Below are positions 13,101 to 28,100 of a DNA stretch of 64,000 nucleotides, one piece after another. The position numbers were made by a program, and so were the translations under genes. Below the pieces are notes generated by a model. The model was not told the DNA's origin and ran no database searches. It saw nothing but the letters and a program-made list of their open reading frames with translations. Source of the DNA: Dasyornis broadbenti. Taxonomy: Eukaryota; Chordata; Aves; Passeriformes; Dasyornithidae. Every line of letters starts with the position of its first letter. Positions within the stretch are counted from its first letter, which is position 1. The stretch covers positions 682,912 through 746,911 of the forward strand of contig VZRN01005002.1 of assembly GCA_013397935.1 (NCBI GenBank), written 5' to 3'.

Positions 13101-16100
13101 GTTTTAACTGGAATGGAAGCGCAAGCTAAAAAGCCAGTCATGCTTCAACATGCCTTGATGATGCCTACAAAAACCTGGTTGTGGTTAAGAACTCTGTCTT
13201 GCGACCACTGCCTGTTCTGCATGTTAACTAATATGTTCTCATTAATTCCTTGCATGTGTTGCTGGTTACCTATTTAGAGGCAGGGTCTGTTTTGGTCTTT
13301 TTGTTTGTGTGAATAATTCCTAGAAGAGCAGGACCCTGTCCCAGAATGAGCACTCCCATCCTTGCTAGGAAATCAAACCCATAATTTCAATGCTTGCTTT
13401 ATTTGAAGATGATGTGATGCAACCACAACTTTCCCATATATTCTATGTCATATAATTTACTGCTGACTTCAACACTGTTTTAGGTTTTTTTATACCTCAA
13501 TGTGTTTTATTTGTTCTGAATATTTTTAGTTTATCACTCACTGCACAGTCTCATGCTCTTCGAGGGAACCTGTCTTGTCACAAGGTGTTCATCACAAAAT
13601 TGATTATGTTAGTTAGCTCATACATGAATGTGCCATTATGTCTCCTCAGTATTTTCATGTATTCCTTCAAAATACTTCATGCTTTATGGCTTGACATTTT
13701 TAGACATTTATATCTCATCTTTATCATTGTACAACATGTTCTTTATCCACGCTAGTTCTTAAAGTAGTCTCTTGGTATTGAACTCCTGGAATACTTAGGA
13801 AGTTGATCAGGAGGATTTTAAAGCTTTCCAAATCTGAGGTTAGTTAGTTTCCGTGAGATGATAATTCAGAGTTGGAAAAAAAAGTGTGTGAATTGATATA
13901 TTTTTGTCAAGACAATGTGCTGCAAAAGGAAGAAGAATCTGAAACAGTAAGTAGGTATAGTTGAAATGTTACCAGCTTTTATATTCAGAGTAGTTTTTAT
14001 CTTGTTCTACCAGGCCTTTTTTTAAGGCTGAGTATCTTTATTGAAAATGTTTTTGATTTTGTGGGGGTTTTTTGTGATTTTTTTTCTCTCCTCACTGTCT
14101 ATTAGACACTTCCAAGAAATGGACAAAGTAAAATCAATCCTAGACCTGGCAAGGTAAGATCAATTTTAATAGTTTTACTGTTCCTGTCATTCTTTAAAGC
14201 CTAAGAAGATAGAACTATTTATGTTACTGGTGTGTTTTTTTGGATTTTTTTTTTTAAACACAGCTGGTGATATACTGTGACTCAGACAGCCAAAAATCTG
14301 GCATTGAAGTTTTCCATGATGTTCCGGATTGCAGTTCTTGGGTTCTGACACCAACAATTTTAGTTAAAGTCATCAGAGGATGGTAAGAGATCAGTTTTTA
14401 CTCTTTATCCAAAGATTTTTACTCTATCCAAAAATGTTTTGAAGCAGAACTGGCATGTAATTCACAGTAAGTCTGCCTTGTAAATGGTAATGTAGCATGA
14501 ACACCCACGTGCCTCTGCAATAGGAAGTTCTGAGCTGGAAAACCTGTTCTGCTGATTGAGTGAGTGTTACTCTTTGGAGGGGTGCGAGATTTCACCAGGT
14601 GTAGGTGCGGGGTGAAATGATAGATTCTGTCCAGCTATTCTGCCCTTCAACTCCTCTGGTCATTAGGGGTTCTTGCATAGTATTTGGATTGGGCTAAAAG
14701 GCTAGCAAATAAGTTTAAAGCCAGGTCTAACATGATTAATTTCATGACCAAAGGAATAAGATGGTGCTGTAGAGTTTCTCTGACAAAAGGAGGTCTCTAA
14801 ACACTGTATTGCCTAAGAGTAATTCAAAACAAGTTCATCTCCTACTTTCTTCATAGCATCGACAGAAGGGCCATTAGTAGTGTGGCTAGCATGGCAAGTT
14901 ATGCTGTGGCCAGGCTATAATGCAGCCAAATAGCAGGTTCTCAAAAGTAATTATCTGATAGTAAGCTGCAGACACAAGGGCTAGCTGCAGTAGGAGGTAC
15001 TGGGAAGCACACTGATTGCTGTTCAGCTTCAGAAAACTGGAATGAAAACCTTTTGATCTGAGTAAACCAGGTCGTCTTTTCCAGCGTGGTCTAGAGAGAC
15101 TGGTTTTTGGGTTTTGTCCTCCTTCCATTAAGAGCCAGAGTGAAGGGTTTGTATTTGCAGAGGGATGAAGTTTTTATGTAGTTGTATATTCCAACCTGCC
15201 ATTAAAAATGAAGTTCTCCTTGTCTTCTGAGCAGTCTTATCATCCTCTGGCACAACTACACCAGCTCCTGTCGAACTCCAGGCTGTTTTTCACAGGATCC
15301 AAGCAACTCATCTGTTTATACACGGTGTAACAGTCTGCAGCATCACTGCTTTCTGATGTACACATTGGTTCTGATTAGTATCTCATGCAAAGTCTGGTAT
15401 TCAGAGACAGCAGTCTTTGCTGCCCCAAATTATCAATTTAACAAGGTGGAGGATTTTTTAATGAAAGTACAATTCAGCAGTAGACATTTTTGTTTTTATT
15501 ATTGCTTTTAAGGGTATCACAGAGACTGGAAATGGCTTGCATCAGCAGTGTCAGGCAAATAAGCTGTGTTGGGAAAATGGGAAGGGTCTGGAAACAGTAC
15601 TGTGTGTGGAAGGATTTTTTTAAGTGGGAACATGATTTCTGCAAATCACATTTGATAAAGCACCATTAAATTAGATTTTTTAACAATTTATTTTAAGCTG
15701 GATACTCTATGAAAAACCAAATTTTGAAGGCCCCTCTATTCCATTGGAAGAAGGAGAGTTGGAACTCCCAGATATTTGGGGTGCAGGTGCTTCTGAAGAG
15801 CAAAGTGACTGCAAATCTCAAAAGCCTGCAGTGATCGGTTCAATAAGACATGTTGTTAAGGCAAGTAATATAAGTAAAAAAAAAATTATATGGATCTTAA
15901 TGTGTAGTGATGTTTTATACTGATACAAAGTGTGATTGGTCTATTAGGACACAAGTGTAATGTGAGCTACAAGTGCATGAAACAATCTTCCGTGTTGAAT
16001 TTCATGTTTAATCACAAAATGCATTTGAGGGCTTTTGCACAATGGGGATTATGATAACATCAACAGGAAGGACAGGGTAGGAACAAAACTCGGTGGTTTT

Positions 16101-19100
16101 TATTAGAATAGCCATCAAAATGTTACACGCAGCATATGCTTTGTAGTCTGGTCAGTCTCAGGAAAAGCATCCCAGAAAACTATCACAAATTCTGTATTCT
16201 CGAAATACGGCTTTTTCTTTTTTTTCCATTTTAAACTAAATTTACACTCAATACAAACTTCAGTGTCAAACACCAAACTTTGGTTTGCCTGGTATGGGCA
16301 AACTTACCAATGAGTTTCACACGTGGTGGAGCAGCCTTTCTACATGCACTTTTAACCTACCATTAAGTAGTTACCTTTGCAGGTTGCCAAAACAAGCACG
16401 AGCTATAAAGTTATTTGACTAGGAGAGGGAAAAGGAGGAATATATATTGCTTGGAACTACAATTCTTGTTTAAGTTGCAGTTCTCTTCAAGGAGGGCTTG
16501 CTTGGTGTTATCTTAGGATTTAATTTGCTAGAGGAGATGTTAACTGATGAAAGAAGATGCATTCCTGCCTAGATGGCAGAAAGCAAACAATGTAAATGCT
16601 GATTAGAGATTGGCTGACTGTCTTGGTTCAGAGACAGGCAAACTGGCTTAGCTATACTTTTATTATAGGCATCTAATAGCAGTAGCAATTGACAAGGGGG
16701 AAAACAATTTAAAATAAACAGGTATTTCAAAACCGATTTAGTTATGTACAGTAATTACAGAACTCAGAGGACAGATTAAGTGATTATGGCAATGTTCATT
16801 TTTCAGGATTACAGGGTTTGCCGAATTGATTTGTATACAGAGCCTGAAGGGTTAGGAATCGTGACTTCCTTTTTTGATGACACAGAAGAAACAGGGGTGT
16901 TTGGCTCCACTCAGAAAACTTGTTCTATTAAAGTACATTGGGGCATGTAAGTATGTAGCTCTGTATGATTGTGTAGTGCTATGAAAGGAATTTGTTTTAA
17001 ACCATTGGTTACACCTGTCAGACACGCGAGCAAGCTATATTTATTCTAGTCCTGTATTTTGGTATATATTTGTCCTATATTTGTTGACAGTAGTGTTAGT
17101 TCATCACTGTAATGCTTCACTCTTGAAGAGTCTGATCCCTTAGAATGTTTGTTAGAGCCAGATTTTCTTCTGCTTGCATGTAGTAAACACTGAATAACCC
17201 CTGTGTATTTGCAGTAAAGGAATATGAGTTTGCTTCTCTTGCTTGTTCTCATTCAGGCAAATGTACCATAAATGAGGGTGGGGAATGAACTGTTATAAGA
17301 CCACATTTCCCACTTGCTTTCTTCTAAACTTGAAATCATCTTACTAAAAAAAAAAAATTTTTGAAATCCTTCTGTTATAAAATAAGACTTGGTGCTTTAG
17401 AGAGTCCATACATGACATTCTTGTATTTCACTGTGCATTTTGATCCGTGTTTTTATGGTGATGTTTAAAACAAGTATGTCATGTCACCTGAGACTATCTG
17501 GCCATCTAAGTTAGGAGGGTATTGTTGTGAACCAAGCAAGCTTTTATGAGAAAGGAGACTTCTTGGGAACAATCCAGGTGCTGTGCCAATACTAGTTTTC
17601 ATGATTTAATAAACAAACTTGTAAATTGTTATGGAAAACATGCCTCAAAGTAGTCCTGGGAAAAGTACGCAGAAGAGAGAGGCTTCTTTCAGAAGAAGTG
17701 AGGCTGGAACCCCTTTCAGACACGTTGGATTCTGCAGAACTTCTTACAGGATGTACAGACCTTGGTTGTTAGCTCTTATGTTTGGGCACTGATAGCACTT
17801 GCCTTGCTGCAAAATGGTCTAACTATCAAATGCTGCCCAGCAAAGGGCAGATGGTACATACCACTGCAAAGATGTATTCAAATACGCCACGTGTTACATG
17901 GGCATTTTTGTTGTTAGGTGAAGGGTATTTACACCTTCATTTGTGGAAAAAATGGAAACATTTTGGTATATAGGCAAATTTGAAGATGTCCAAGTAGTTG
18001 GTTCTCTGACAGGAGGTTATTTCTTGTGAACTGCAACTTTAATCCAAATTATATGTGTCCCAAGAGTAATGAAATCAGATATGTTAAGTGGAGGTTGATT
18101 GTTAATTCACTTCATCTATGTCTCCACTTTATTTCTGTCTCACTTAAAAGTTATCTGTGAGTAGTAAAATTACAAATTTTTTTTGAAAGGAGGCAGAGCC
18201 TGTGTGCATCTGAGTTGTCTTTATTTTGTATCAGTGTAACAGCAGTTTTACTAAATTCATATAAACTCTTGCTGTCTTAACATCTCTCTCTTTGCACTTG
18301 GATCCCTGAGGGAAAGCAGACTAATACTTGCACCAGGAAGTGAAATAGATTATTTTTCAACTGTCTTTCTCAGATATCTGTTCATTAGTCCATGAGGAGC
18401 AGTCGCTTCCATGAGAAATTCAGTAGATGGCTGTTGCTTTTTGGCGTATTGCCGAAAAGTTTTGAGGGGATTTTTGCCTTTAGTTCACAGGCATTACATA
18501 GTTCACTGTATTGGCAGGTGAGGGAGGCTCTGATTCTGAGTCACCTTGCCGTGTGGGTGTGGTTGTATCATCTTAAAGTTTCCCAGTGTTCATGCTCAAT
18601 TGTTGTTTGTTAAAAGCTGCCAACAAGAATGAGTCAATGCGCCTTTATCTTCTGACTGTACTCTCTCCTTGTTCTTCCATGTGTGTCAGTTCTTGCAGTG
18701 AAGTTAGTCATAGAATCCTCTAGGTTGGAAAAGGCCTTATAAAACCATCCAGTTCAACCATTAACCCAGCACTGCCAAATCCACCACTAAATCATGTCCC
18801 TAAGCACCACTCCTGCACATCTTTTAAATACCTACAGGGATTGTGACTCCACCACTCCCCTGGCAGCCTGTTCCTGATTGATTGACAACCTGTTCAGTGA
18901 ACAATTTTTTCCTAATATTTAGCCTAAACCTCCTCTCCTGCAACTTGATGCCACTTCCTCTTGTTCAGTCACCTGTTACTTGTGGGAAGAGAGCACCTGG
19001 TTCCAGCCTCCTTTCAAGGCAGTGGCAAAGAGCAATGAGGTCTCCCCAGAGTCTCATTCTCTCCAGGCTAAACACCCCAGCTCCCTCAGCCACTCTTCAT

Positions 19101-22100
19101 TAGACTTGTGCTCTAGACATTTCACCAGCTCCATTGCCTCCTTCTAGATGTGATCCAGCACCTCAATGTCCTTCATGTAGTGAGGGGCCCAAAACAGATC
19201 CTGAAACACAGGATTTGAGGTGTGGTCTCACCAGTGCCGGGTACTGGGGGACAATCACTGTCCTTGTCCTGCTGGCCACACTATTGCTGATACAGGCCAG
19301 GAGTCCACTGTCCTTCTTGGCCTCCTGGGCACAGCTGGCTCATGTTCAGCTGCTGTTGACCAGCAGCCGCACGTCCTTTTCTGCCAAGTAAGTTTTCAGC
19401 CACTCTGCCCCAGTCCTGGAGCACTACTTGGGGATGTTGTACCCAGCACTTTGCCGTGTTGAACCTCATCCTATTGGCCTCGGCCCATTGATCCAGAACC
19501 CTCTGCAGAGTTTTCTTACCCTCCTGCAGATCAACACTCCCACCCAACTTCTTGTTTGTTTCTTGGAGCCATGTATCTGCAATGAAACTATATCAATTTG
19601 TGCCAGTTTACATTCGCTTGGAATCTCCCTTTAATGCATGACAGAGTGATGGATTATTTTAATATCTTTTTGATAACACCAGATTTATACATTATGATCC
19701 TTGCACGATTAAAGGATTGGCTGCATAAAGTGTTGCTGTTTGTGTGTTTTATACTGCTCCACACTGCACTTCTTAGAGATCAGTAAATTTAAATTGAAGA
19801 AATACTTTGACATCCTTATGCAGAGATCAGCACTATGATTCTTTGTTTCCAGTAAGTAATTACTGGCTAAGATTTTTTTTTTTTAAGTTTTGAAAAACTG
19901 CTTTTGTAGCCCCTATGAAGAATTCTGAAAGTTATGTCTTTCAAAGTAGATTTATTAGCAGACATAAACCATGAGGAAGTAGATTTCTAAGGAGTTGTCA
20001 GGTTTTTCTGTGTATTAGTAAATAACATAAGGCTAGAATTGTTTTGTTGAGCAGATTTTGTGTCAAATCCAAGTCTAGTTTAGTAGGGATTTTTAAAGTT
20101 CTTGTATATTGGTTCTGCACTTTAAAACTATTCTAAAAAACAATAGAATAACCTTAAATCTTGTTATTTCAGTCTAAATATGTTTGCCTTCAGATAAGAC
20201 AGAGTCAAATTCTTAGTGTTTACTGTACTGTTTTAGTTTGGCTTTTTTGGCCTGGTCAAACAAAAGGCATGTATTATTGGTGGTTCCTTTGGAGCACAGA
20301 AGTTTGTCAGTGTGCCAGCTTGTAGCTGGCAGTTTTGGTGGTAAAGAAACAAAGTTTTGTTAAGGATACAATTATATCTTTCCTAAAGTAAGCATATTGT
20401 CTTGTTCTTTACTGTTCAGAGATGTTCTGGGGTTTTTATCTCTTGCTTTTGTTCCTCCACCCCCTCTACTTTTAGATGGCTTATTTATGAAGAACCTGGT
20501 TTCCAGGGAGTCCCTTTAATGTTGGAGCCTGGTGAATATCCTAATTTATTATTCTGGGAGAAGAAGGAAGCCTACATTAGGTCCATGAGACCCTTGAAAA
20601 TGGTAAAATACTGTTATTACTTGCAAGTTAAGTGACCGATGTTTACATGTTATATAAATAATGTATTATGGTGGCTAGATTTTTCAACATTTACAAAAAT
20701 CTAATTCTTTTAAAAAACCCAAAATTTTTAGTCTATAAAATTCTTGAACTTTCAACATTTGATTGCATCCATCTCTGCCATAAATCTAGCTTTTATCTTC
20801 ACTTGTGCTCTTTAAGGAATATTTCACCTTAGTCCTCCCTTTTTGTAAAGAATTGATGACTCTTGGAGGTACCTATAAGTTGTCTAAGTTATGAACAGCT
20901 TATTTTTTTTTTCTTTTTTTTCTTTTTTTTTTTTTTTTATACAGGGTGGTCGCAAAGTGGAATTCAGTGGGGAGCCAAAGGTAAAAGTCAGTGTGTATTT
21001 GATTGTCCAAAGCTATTTTACAGCACATGAGCTAAGTATGCTTTGATTGTATACCAGCGACTGATGGTTTACTGGTAGTCCTTTTTTATGTGACCACACC
21101 ATGAAACTGCAATTTCTGTCACATTTCTGTATCCATCACATGCATGTATGACAGCGTTAACAGCAATCCAGATAATGCAGATGGGTAATGAATGCTCAAA
21201 CCCTCCCGTTGCATCTGTAGTGGAAAGGCCTCTTGTAGGGCATAGAGAGATCGCACTATTTGGTTTCATCATTTTGCATTCTCCCTCTATGTGCCCATGC
21301 AAAAGAAACTGTCTATTGTCAGAATTTGTCATCCTCCCTGCAACTTTTGCTTCATTTCCACTGCAGGTAATTGTTTATGAGAAGCGCTTCTTTGAAGGGA
21401 AACATGTGGAAATAGAATCAGAGATCTTTATGCTTGATGAGAAGGAATCAGAAGAAAAGACAAGACTTCCACTTGCATCAGTGGGATCCATGAAAGTACT
21501 GGGAGGAGTGTAAGTGTGGAAAAGCGATATTTACCCTTCAGCTGAAGCAGTGACTCCATGGGCGGGAATTCAGTGGGCAAATCCAGTCCCTGTTTATTCA
21601 TCTGTTTTCCTAGTTTTTGCGCTGAGGTATACACCAGCATTAAATCTGAAAATATTCACAGCAGAAGAATAAATATACGCATCTGTATCTGCTTTATGAA
21701 AACATGGAGTGGCACTTGTCCATTTTGACATGAAGCCTCTGTTGTTGTTGTTCAGTTGGGTTGCTTACGAGAAGCCGGGGTTTGAAGGCCATCAGTACTT
21801 GCTGGAAGAAGGAGCGTATCGGGATTGGACGGACTGGGGTGGCTACGATGAGGCGTTGCAGTCTCTGCGACCGATTGTTGGCGTAAGTCCCAAGAACACG
21901 TAGTAGACGTCTCCTGAGCGCTCTGAGATGTCGTGTGGCACTTTCCTAATGGTGCTTCTCTTTGTTTTAACAGGACTTCACAAGCTCCCATATGATAATG
22001 TACAGTGAAAAAGACTTTGGATCAAAGGGTTCCAATATCAACGTGTTAGGAATTATTTCCAATTTGAAAGACACTGGATATGGGCTGAGGACACAGTCTA

Positions 22101-25100
22101 TAAATGTGCTAAGTGGCGTGTAGGTGATATTTTTATTCATGGTTTCATTTTAGATATGCTGTTCTTTATAGAAATTGATAATCTTTGCAGATCTTTTTCA
22201 GCACTCTGACTTCTATGTGGAGTCTTCAGACAAAATTTTCTGCCCTTGACCATAGAATGTGAAAAGTGAAGTTTTTGTGAATATGTACAGTAAACAATCT
22301 TTTTTCTCACAATAAGAGAAGATGGTCCCAGGAAGCGTTGACTTTTTGATACACAAAGTATGACAGCATGAGATGATGTCTCATCAAGAGAGGAAGAAAT
22401 AGCTTGTTCTTTTGGCAGCATTTGTTTTAAGCATTTCAACAGCAAAATTGTTACGGAAATAATTCCCAGTTTTGGAACTAATTTCCAGGCTTCTTGCATT
22501 TGACCAGATGTAGATTCCTGGCTCTTTCTCTCACTTGTTTGTTAAATAGTGATAACTCATACCATGCTCACTAATACATTTTGATACTAGGGAGAGCAAC
22601 TGCTCTGAAAATTAAAATTGCCTTTGCAGTGAATCCTATAGCTTAACAGTGTTTTGGTGCTGTGGTGTTGGTTGTTATTGTTTGTTTGGGGTTTTTTTAA
22701 CATAGTTCCCAAAACCTGTATTAGCCATGGCCATTAAACAAGCCCAGTCTTTGTGCCATGAGTGCTATCCCATGCAGTTGATCAGTTGATAGACTTTGCT
22801 GTTTGATTAGTCTAGCCCATCAGTTGCAGATACTGAGTTTCACAGCCTTGCAAAGTGTATCAAAGTATTTTGGAAATGCAGACAAGTATTAGCAATCATG
22901 GCTGCAAACACACAAAATGAACTACAATAGCAGAACCAAAAGAGCATGAGATGTACAGTCTGTCTCCCTGCCTGGTATGCATGCAGGTGACTTGCTGGAA
23001 GCTCTGCCTTACCCAGCCACACCCTAAATCTTTCTGTGTGTTATCTGTGCTATACCTCTGCAAGTTTTGTCTGGATAAAGGTTGCAGAATCAAGCTCGGT
23101 GCATTCCAGAGGAATGCTTTTAATTTGTATATGAATATGGTGTGACAGCAGTTTTTTTTTCTGCCTGGTGACCTTTGAAGCCGCTGTGCTCTTTTGTCTG
23201 CTGTAATATGCAAGGGAGATTCATGGGAAGGAGTCTCCTCTGAAGGCTGGAAAACAAATTGTGGGTTACCTATCATGCCCTTCATGTAGTTGTTCTAGTA
23301 AATGTGTCTGTTGCAGCTGAAATAGAAATCGTACACGAGTTTGAGTATTCTAGTAATTAAGAGTGACTTTAATACTCTAATGGCAAAGGTGGCTAGAAGT
23401 CTGTATGAACAAAATTTGTCCCACAGACTGTGCTACTGCTCCTGTAATCTCACCTTGTAGTCTCCAAAAGATGTAATTTGTAGCAGTAAGCTTTGTATAA
23501 ATTCAGATGCATTGTTCATAACGTGGTTAGCACTCCAAGTCTTGTACAACCCTTCTGTTTCCAGAGAGGCTGTGAGTGTTTGAAGGTTTTGTGGTGATCT
23601 TACAAAATGTTAATGTGTCAGAAAGCTTGAGTGATCTGTGCGGAGTCATGTTTGGCAATACAGTACATTATTTTCAGTGTTAACTGTCTGTTCAGGTAGA
23701 AGACTTTTTTTATATCTTCCAAGAAATGTCGTAAAGCAATGAATAATCTATTGAGCAATTTCCTGAGCTGTTTAGACTGTAGTGGAGATGATGACATAGC
23801 GAACTGTGACAGATTCAGTAAAAGCTTGTCATAATATTTTGAAGTAACCTTCCTGGTATCATATTGAAAACACATAATTAAAATAAGAAGTCAAAAATGT
23901 AAGAAGCCCTGAATCTTTCATTGCAATTTTTTAACTGCAGCTGTCCAGGGTAAGCAGTTAGAGCAGTAAGATAACAGATGATCTGTATTTCCAACATAAT
24001 TGCTTTGATTGCTCTGTAATTTAAAGGGTATATCAAAGAAAAGAAAGCCTGACACTGCAGTGCACAGATACTACTGAACAAGTTCTGAGCTCAACTGCAG
24101 CTCTAAACTGTGTTGCTGGAGACAGCCCAGCTCTGCATTTGGGGAGTGAATATTCCATTTTGGGGTAATTTAGCACTAGCTGCGTTAAAATTTTAGCTAT
24201 TGTGTTTCTAAACATGTTTCCAAGCAATATTTTCATGTCTTTGCTAAATCCATTGTAAAGACATCCTGAAAAATATATCCTAAGGAGATGAGGACTGACT
24301 TCTTTAAAAGTGAAAATGTTTTGCTCTTGAGCATTTTTTGGAGGCTGGCCAAACATAATTCAAAAATTACATTTCTGCCATTAGGGTAGGAGAAAACAAT
24401 CCAGACTGCCTGAAAATAGGAAAGGCCTTTCTTCTTTAAAGTAGGGTTTGATCTTTACTTCCAAATTGGCAGAATTTGAAGTGGCAGAAAATGGAACTAT
24501 TTACTAGCAACAGGTAACACCCTTTGCAAGTTCAAGCAAGTACTAAAATCAAGAGTTGTACAATTTTGTTTTCCTCTCTGCTTTAAAACCTCTTCAAGTT
24601 TATATTTAATAGTGATCAAAATCACAGGAACTGCATGTTTGAAATGTGCCTTTTCTTTATCCATAAACATGCCAAACTTTTGCCAGAACTCCTGAAGAAG
24701 CTCCTGTCTTTTAATTGATTCCTTTTGAACTTGCTGGAAGAATTTTTCCAGATTTGTTTATTTTATGTAGTCATCTGTTTACTGTAGTTGTGTTATCAGC
24801 CTGGTTTTCCCCTACTTTTCAAGTAATTAATCCACAATGTAGATTTGGCTACTTCTAGTCTATGTATGGATAGTGATATTAAGGAAATAATTAGGTAATG
24901 AGTGGTTCATATACAGAAACCAGAAGGTAGTAAATTTAATTTACATGTACTCAGGAAGGTAACGAGTGAAACTGAAGAGACACAAGGTACAAGAACAAAC
25001 CTCCACTGGGAACTGAAACGAGCAAGTACCCCTGGTTATCCCAACAAAGCTTTCACTTCTATCTCTGAACTGATGTTCAGGGAAAAAAAAAACTTTCAAA

Positions 25101-28100
25101 GAGTCATAAAATTAAAGTTTGCAGGTCCCTGGGATACTAAATATCACAGTCCCAAAGAAGCATGATGAACATCTCTTTTTGTTTTCTCTCTTTCCTATAA
25201 AAAGAATTTTATTACCTTATCATATCTGTTAGTTATGGTAGAAATCTGCAAGTGCTGGTTAACTTTCTGATCCCCCTCCTAAAGTTACACAAGGTGAATC
25301 CTGGGCTAACCAAGGGCAAATCTGATTTTTGGCGAGTTAGCCATGTCTGGATTATTTTCTTGGTTATACTTTCAGACCCTATTTGGAGCTGCACTTCTAG
25401 ATGTCGTATGTAGAGGGATTTGGAGAAAGATTCTCTGTGTGTAATAGTACTAAACAACATATAATCAAAGCTTTATGCTGCTTCTGGTTTCAGGGGCATG
25501 GATGGTGCCCAGGAATAAAGATCTCCAGCACCCTCCTGCCAGCAACTTGGGATGGAGCTGTTGCTCAGCCTCACTGAGGCAGTTTGTACGTCTGGGGGTT
25601 ACAAAATCTGTTGTGTTAGGTGAGCTTGTTCCCTGTGGGGCAGGATGGCTGCTGCCATGCCGCAGAGCAGTACTTCAGTTTCTGTTGTGCCTGGCAGCTG
25701 GAATGTGGCTCTCTTGCTCAGATAGGGAGGCAGTGTCTTGCTCTCCAGGCCTTTCTGTTAAGTCAGAAGTTGGATTAAGGCAGTGCTCCTTCCTAGGTAT
25801 AGTCTTGAGGTCTGACAGGTTTGGCTGGTACTGAATTCAGCTGCCTGTCCTTGATGATGTTATTACTACTTTCAGCAGCTCATAGAGACTTCTGAATCAA
25901 GTGGAGAAGCACAAGTATTTCACCATTAAGCCTTGACTCTAGGAACTGTCTAACTGCATGGGCTGACTTGCATAGAAGAGTGGCACTTAATGATGTAAAT
26001 CCCATTTATTTAAATGTAAACATGTGCAAGTGAGATTCATTGATTACTTCAGCATTCAGGCTTCTTTTTAAAGATGGGGGAAACTAAATAACTGCTATTA
26101 AGGGATTCTTAGGAGGCTGCTAGCATGTCTGATAGTTCACTTAGTATCAGGAACGCTTGTTTGCATAGATGTCAATGAAGTTAAACTGTCACACCTGATA
26201 GTTGTATCCTGGCACTTGTGCATTGAAAAATCTAATGAATGTCTGCTGAAGAAATTGTTTAAGGAAACCTCATTTTCACTGCTTTTGGTATATGTGGTGT
26301 ACAGGTATAGACACATCTGAGACATTTGAACTCTCTGCTCAATTTATTGTACATACCAGTGTCTTTTTGATGAAGTACTCTGAGGTGATTTTGAAATGGG
26401 CCTTGAAATATGCCGTAAGTAATTAGTGCATAACAAGTTGGAATAATTGATTCTATGTGAGGCAAACCAAGAGATGTGAATAGTGATATATGTGAATCAC
26501 TGTTTGAGTGCTTGCCATGGACAAGTAAAACAAAGTTCATACTCTAGGCACATACATACTGATGCAGCTTTATTTCAGTTTGAGGTTATCCCACTTCTTG
26601 TATCTGCACAGGCTCTGGCATTTGTTCTTGGAATAAAACTGCAGCTTAGTAGAATGCAATTGATCGATACACACAGATAATTTATGGGAAATTTTGATGG
26701 TGAGAGTTATCTTCCACTGCAGAGTATGAGTTCTGTATCATTTTACTGCTTTATGATGTGAAGTTTTTTGTCTGTGTTGAAACTCAGTAAGTTTCTGAGC
26801 CCTCTGAAGGTGGGTTTTGACATAACGTAGCATACATTTACTATGCACCACAGTGGCTAAAATTAAAAGTTGGTTGACTCCAGGTAGAAAATTTTCTGGC
26901 AGAATTAGGAACCAGCAAGATGTCCCAATTGCTGTATAAATGTAATGAATGAAACTCAGCTGCTACTGTGGCCTGTTCTCATATGGACACTCTAAAAACA
27001 ACCAAACAGAAAAAAGTCAGAGTATAAGTATGGGGAAGTTTGAGAAGTGAAAGGCAAGAGAAGTTAGTATAGATGCAGGAGGTGCTCTGTTTGGGCTTTC
27101 AGTATGGAACCAGTGTTAGAAGAACGCTGTAGTAGATGATTTATTGAATGTAGTAGACTATGCACAGCAAGACTAACAGCAGATACTTAAGACTGGACCT
27201 AAAGCGCTGCAGAGGTAATTGGACTTTGGAGAGATATATGTAGTGATTTGGTGTCTTTTCTAATACTTCAAGTGTGTATCATCTCAAAAGTTGAATGCCT
27301 TTCAAAAAGGCATATTCTGACTGAGACAGAAGATTTGATGCAGATCTCTGAGTTTGTGGTCTATGTCAGGCATCAGATCTAACTGAGTAGTTAAAATAAT
27401 GGCTTTGCATTTAAATACATTGATCTGGTCAAGTTTGTGGGGGTTTTAGTGATTAATTTTCAAGGATATTCTTCTTGCTGAGGTCTCTGATTCCTAGCAG
27501 GGAACAGTCTGTTCTGATTAGCATATATGCCTGTTGCATCTCAGCATCCTGTTGGGGTGTGTATTTGCTTAAACAAAACTGAACTGTAGCTACAGGCAAC
27601 ATCAAAAATCAGTATGGCTACATTTACTGTCCAGATGGCTCTGAAAGTTAAGTTTTGTCAAAAAGGCTGTATTCTGATACCTGTCTTGGTTTTTTGGTTT
27701 GGTTTCTTTTTAGGGAAGAACTTGAGCTAGGCAAAATAACAGAATTGTCAAATATCTTGAAATATTCTTACTGGAGATAACTTCTAGGATAACTAGTAGG
27801 TAATGTGCCTGAACTTGTGGTCTGCTTTAGCTAATTCACTCTAATTTGTATCAACATAGCACAAGTAGGTAGTAAATGTTGCATGGGGTTTGCAGTATCA
27901 GATATGCTGCTTTGTTTAGGGTTTTAACAGCATCACAATTTGGCACATCAGAAGTTTTTTATTTGTTCTTACATTAACACAGTAATGAATATACACATCT
28001 GCATTTTGGAAAAGTAGTGTGACTTCTACCAACCACTCTCCTGTTCTTTCTCTTTTAGATGGGTGGCTTATGAGAATCCTGAGTTTACAGGGGAGCAGTA

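Noticed and set aside
18882..19634. Several + strand open frames of 68-85 codons
   Set aside because: They are antisense readings of the CR1 element at 18708-19560.
22896..23285. 129-codon open frame on the - strand in CRYBG1 intron 13
   Set aside because: No recognisable family and no domain pattern. Composition is like the surrounding intron. Length is within chance for 64 kb in six frames.
25475..25834. 119-codon open frame with a hydrophobic start, + strand
   Set aside because: It is cysteine- and leucine-rich in a GC-richer patch, but has no known family, and lies in the middle of a well-defined intron. A signal peptide reading would be over-interpretation.
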